Of a DNA stretch of 64,000 nucleotides, positions 60,001 through 64,000 are shown one piece after another. Under the pieces are notes generated by a model that worked only from the letters and a program-made list of their open reading frames with translations, searched no databases and was not told where the DNA came from. The position numbers and the translations under genes are program-made. This DNA comes from Isoetes taiwanensis (taxonomy: Eukaryota > Streptophyta > Lycopodiopsida > Isoetales > Isoetaceae), in contig JAJEKV010000025.1 of assembly GCA_021234155.1 (NCBI GenBank), positions 15,186,390-15,250,389 on the forward strand, written 5' to 3'. How positions within the stretch are numbered: the stretch's first letter is position 1; each line of letters opens with the position of its first letter.

Positions 60001-61560
60001 GAATGTGTCCCTCTTTAATGTAGTGTGACCTTGTTGATTCTCGCAACCAAGGACTACCACATCCACAATGTCTCCATTTCTTATAGACAAATTGGCTGCA
60101 AAGAGGGCTGGAATATTCTGCAACAAATCAAGTGATGGTTAGAAAATATCAAAATGCTTGTATAAGATGAATCAGAACAAAAGACCTACATATATGCCAT
60201 GTTTCAATCTAGCCTTTCTCTTGCAGCTCTAATCATTTCCGTTAGTTCATTCTCAGTTTCAGATTTCCTTATCATGTTGACCTCCTCAACAGACTTTCTT
60301 CGCTCAAATTTGAAGTTATTTTGTTGGTAGAAACTTTGTGAAGCATGTCTTGCATAGAGGAAGATCTGTTGATAGGCTCTTTACAATATTCTTTTGCCTT
60401 GTGATTGCCTTGCCCACTACAAGAGAAAGGTGCATGTTTCATCAAGTATAACGTCAAAATCGTTGACGCAAATGCAACCTTTGGGACTCAATTCTTGTCA
60501 CATTCTTGATGCTATACATGACGCGATCATTTGCCACAAAGTTGTCACCCGGGCGTCAACCATTGCGTCAACCTTGTGGCTTGATCATTTGCCACAACAG
60601 TTGACATAAAGACCATTTGTAACAACGTTAGCATCAAAATAACATCAACATCTTTATTAACTTTGTAAGATGTTTATTGCTTTACATTGTCAAGTGTTTT
60701 GGCATAGCAACAACACATTTGCAACAAATAATTGGAATTTGTAGCAACAAATAATTGGAATGTGTAACTTGAATATTTCATCATATTTGTGGCAATCTAA
60801 TTACCAAGATGACATGTATATTTTGTCAAATGCATTGCAATAGGTTGGCAAACTTAGGGACTAAAATATAACTAGCTTTGTTTAACACAATCATCAAAAA
60901 CATTATGACTAAAATTTCACATAGTTTGCATCATTAGTGCACTTAGTTTTGTGTCCAACAAGTCTATCATAGCAGCAGGTGAAACAAGAGACTTTCACCA
61001 AACTTTATGCTAAAAATGTAACCACAACTAATTCCATAAACCAACAATTTTTAATTTAAAATTACAACAAATGAGGTGGGGAGAAAAATGACTTTTCATT
61101 TATAAAAATAAGATACCAAAGATTATAAATGCTCATAGGCAAGAGATTCATATGCTAAGCAATAGACTTTTTAAATCATCTTAGTTTGCACAATCATCTA
61201 CATTTCTTGGGTCTTGTGAACTGCCTTCACCGCCATCATTCTCCTCTTCGTTATTCTCCTAGTTGTTACATTTATAAACGTATATCAGATAAGCATCTAA
61301 ACCAATGTAAAACAAAAAGAGACTCCAACCCAATGTAAAACAAAAAAGACTCCAATCCTTACTTTATCAGAGTCATCACTATCGACGTAGCATACATTCT
61401 ACATTTATTCAAAATTGAACGGAAAGAAGTATAAATAAAAACCTAGCTAACTGATGTAAAGCTACTTAAAAGCTCAACCTTCTTGCCCTTCCTTGATTTC
61501 ACTTAAAAATAATGCCCTGACCTGTCCCTTACCACAACCCAATGCCTTGTGCTATAATAG
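60000..61560 (-). pseudogene. Faint coding remnants of unknown identity
   Basis: The minus strand has exon-like pieces with plausible splice sites. Near 61540 RHWVVVRDRSGHYF. At about 61400-61369 an exon NVCYVDSDDSDK is bounded by AAATGTAG and GTAAGG. At about 61258-61180 ENNEEENDGGEGSSQDPRNV ends with a stop. Further down, about 60350-60210, RKSVEEVNMIRKSETENELT; and at about 60120-60030, after TTGTTGCAG, NIPALFAANLSIRNGDIVDV. I do not recognise the family. The acidic tail and short exons could belong to a transposon-derived or a single-copy gene. Stops and frame changes suggest decay. Confidence 0.25.
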
Positions 61561-64000
61561 TTAATATGAGATTAGAGCAACACATTCAACCTAAACAGGA
61601 AACCTATTTTCTTTTAACAAAGCAGACTAAAGTCTATCTCTAAGTAGAAACGATTGAATAAACTGCCACCTTATTATCAAACAAGAGAGAAACAGTCCAT
61701 ACATATACTCAGCTTATTTTGGACTGCATATTAGTCAAGACTGGACATGATACACACTGTATCATGCAGCCAGAATGATTCATCTTCTCTGGATATTGCT
61801 ACATTATTCTGCAAGATATTTTTGCATTACCAAGCAATGGGCACAAATATACCATTCAAGCATTGCAAACATGTATTAAATTCTATCACCATTGCCTTCT
61901 CACGCCTTTATCCAAGCTCTAATCTGCGTAAAATTATGAATTAAACTGTGCTTTCTAAAAAGTATGCGCCACCTGTTTGCGGTCTTTTCAGCGATGCATT
62001 GGACTAACGAATAATACTAGACACAATATAATAGGCAATAAGGGTATGACAATCAGCCATAAATATGTGCTAGCTTGCAGTGAATCTGCCATAAATACAT
62101 GCTAGCTTGTAGTGAATCTGTCTTCCTTGTTCGTATAAGCCAGGCAGAACAAAAGAATGTAATCACATAATAAGACTAGGAGCTCTGTCTTGGTAAGTTT
62201 GAGCAGTTTGATGCAGGAAAGATTCCAAGTCGAGAAAGAATGATTGAGGAAAATGTCAAGTATGTGCCCCTCCCTAATAATAATTTCAGATAAATGCACA
62301 CATAATTCATAAGTATTGTGTCCTGAATTTCCGCAGGAATACTAGCAAGATATCTGTTGACATTAGTCTTGTTCCTTGGTCTTTGTGCCTGGACCTCTGA
62401 TTAAAACCTTTCATAAAACTACCACAACTTGTTCAGTGCATTATCATATGGGGGATGAACTATGTTTTTGTTGGCATTGGCACGACCATGAGGACACCTG
62501 AAATTGAGATGCTAAAGTGGGCTAAAAACCTAGCATTGCGATGCTATAGTATGTTTCAGTTTGCAATTTCAGATAAACTAGCAAAATGAGCATAGCCCCT
62601 TTAAGATTTGATGAAACAATATAAATGCAAAGGCATTTTCATGACATGTATTTATCCAACGTTTATAAGGAGATTCACAAGACATTGACAAGAAAGAAAG
62701 AATGAAAGTGTTCAATCCTCTTACCTCCCATTTCCTGCTTTCTTAGTTTCCATGCCTTTTTCTGCGCCATACTTATGCTCATGGAATAAATTAGTGTAGT
62801 CAGAATAGGTTTAGCTAAACTACCTTCAAATTGGGGCTAGAAGTTTCTAACACTTGGCTAAACTAAATGGTTTTCTCCATCACAATTTTTTGCTTTTGGC
62901 TAAACTTTCAGAAAATGGAAAGGCAAATATTAGCCATCACGCTATCAAGCATTTTGGCAAAGACATTGAGTTTATTGTAAATACATAAATCAAGACACAA
63001 ACATATATGAACATGTTCAAAAACCTAAAAAAAGGGACTACTTTGCTCTTTTTCCTCTAATGCTTCAACTTTGTACTTGGAACAAGAAAGAAAGTGGAAA
63101 AAAAAAGAAAAATATAAACCCTATTTGAAATTTCTTAAAGTTAGTACATATATTGGTGTTGAATTTCGGGCTAATCTATTTTTTTTTTTCCAAGCCCACT
63201 CTATCTTAGGTTTAGCTAATCGATGTCCTGATGGATATGTCTGGAGGTAAAGGTTTGGCTATTCAACCTAAAAACTCACTTGGGCGGCAAAAAAATTGGG
63301 CTAAAATTTTCTTTTTTTTGGGCATTCTTTCCATTTACTTTAGCCATTTTTCTTGGCAAAACTGCTACAAAATAGCCATTTGGCTAATCTTAGCCATTAT
63401 TTTATTCCATGCTTATGCTCCTCTGATGGACTGGATGCGAGGTTCGAGTCATTCCTTCAACGTTTTTCCAACACGTTCTTCCATTTCATTCATGCGGGCA
63501 ACCAAAGCACCTTTTGGCATGTTGACAAAGGCCGTCATCCATTTGACTCCTTTCTTGGTCCATCTCTGCCTCTGCAAACTCTAGAGATCAAATGAAGAGA
63601 GAAAAACAAGAGAAATCCAAAATGGAAGTATGTTTTTTCTACCTCGTTTGCCCTATCTTGTAATTATTAGAGTACTTTGAAGTTTGGAAGACTAAAACCG
63701 CCTTGTGATGAAGTGCTAGGTCATGTATTCAACATCAACAACCAATCGACTTGCACAAACGACCGCCATCATGATAAGAAAGATTTTTTGATACAACAAA
63801 GAATGGAAAGACGGGGCAACACCGTTTGGAAGCCGACCCTTTTCTTGCCATATGTTGCTCTTTGCTGTAGACCTCGCAGAGCAAAACCTCTCTTTTCAAA
63901 TATATGCTAGCAAATTCAAAAGCGGAAAAAGTGTGTAGTCTACGTATTTCCTATGGTGTATTTCCTATGGTATATTTTCTTTGTTATCTTGCCTATTACA
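61561..64000. other. AT-rich intergenic sequence
   Basis: No gene recognised. TTAGCC/GGCTAA words recur at 62800-63420 without a regular period. A short duplicated phrase (CATAAATATGTGCTAGCTTG and CATAAATACATGCTAGCTTG) lies at about 62060-62110. Confidence 0.45.

Noticed and set aside
63231-63595. Two overlapping plus-strand open frames of 80-117 codons
   Set aside because: No domain or homologous motif; low-complexity F/L-rich translations of T-rich DNA.

Overview
This is a 64 kb piece of plant nuclear genome, AT-rich, intron-bearing and dominated by decayed repeats. A plant-type B3-domain gene, a RETICULATA-type plastid membrane protein fragment, pentatricopeptide repeats, a Ty3/gypsy chromovirus primed by initiator tRNA-Met, LINEs and MITE-like elements all point to a land plant. 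A multi-PAS hybrid histidine kinase resembling the PHK proteins known from the moss Physcomitrella, together with two unusual DDE-transposase-like families, suggests a seed-free plant. I infer a fern, but that is inference, not proof.

Layout. 1-7 kb: repeats, a LINE relic on the minus strand and short duplications. 7.2-8.2 kb: a minisatellite built from two related 19-bp units. 8.2-13.0 kb, minus strand: transposase-like relics, namely a Cys/helix-turn-helix protein, a long (AT)n tract, a DUF8039-like segment, a palindrome-rich spacer and a broken DDE-type gene. 15.1-16.6 kb: a non-autonomous element with inverted termini. 17.5-19.5 kb: a 5'-truncated LINE with poly(A) and a 16-bp target duplication. 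22.1-26.3 kb, minus strand: an eleven-exon PAS-histidine kinase-receiver gene, recognisable end to end but carrying at least two frameshifts. 27.7-30.9 kb: a SINE-like repeat and a second LINE. 32.4-36.2 kb, minus strand: an unidentified decayed coding region split by an array of hairpin palindromes. 36.4-40.9 kb, minus strand: fragments of a ZFWD-like WD40 gene, a RETICULATA-family gene and a PPR gene. 43.4-46.0 kb, plus strand: a second transposase-like relic containing a MITE and a probable LINE tail. 48.9-55.2 kb, plus strand: a B3 gene whose first B3 domain is split by a complete 4.94-kb LTR retrotransposon. 55.2-64 kb: mostly non-coding, with another palindrome array, a direct repeat and faint minus-strand coding remnants.

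Host genes are few. The PHK and B3 genes are both broken as read here, and the other host-gene pieces are fragments. The best-supported results are the retrotransposon insertion with its TCCTT target duplication inside a B3 exon, the lesion-bearing PHK gene, the LINE with a perfect target duplication, the MITE with 10-bp flanking repeats, and a palindromic motif shared by arrays more than 20 kb apart. Because many lesions are one-base indels, residual assembly errors remain an alternative for some of them.
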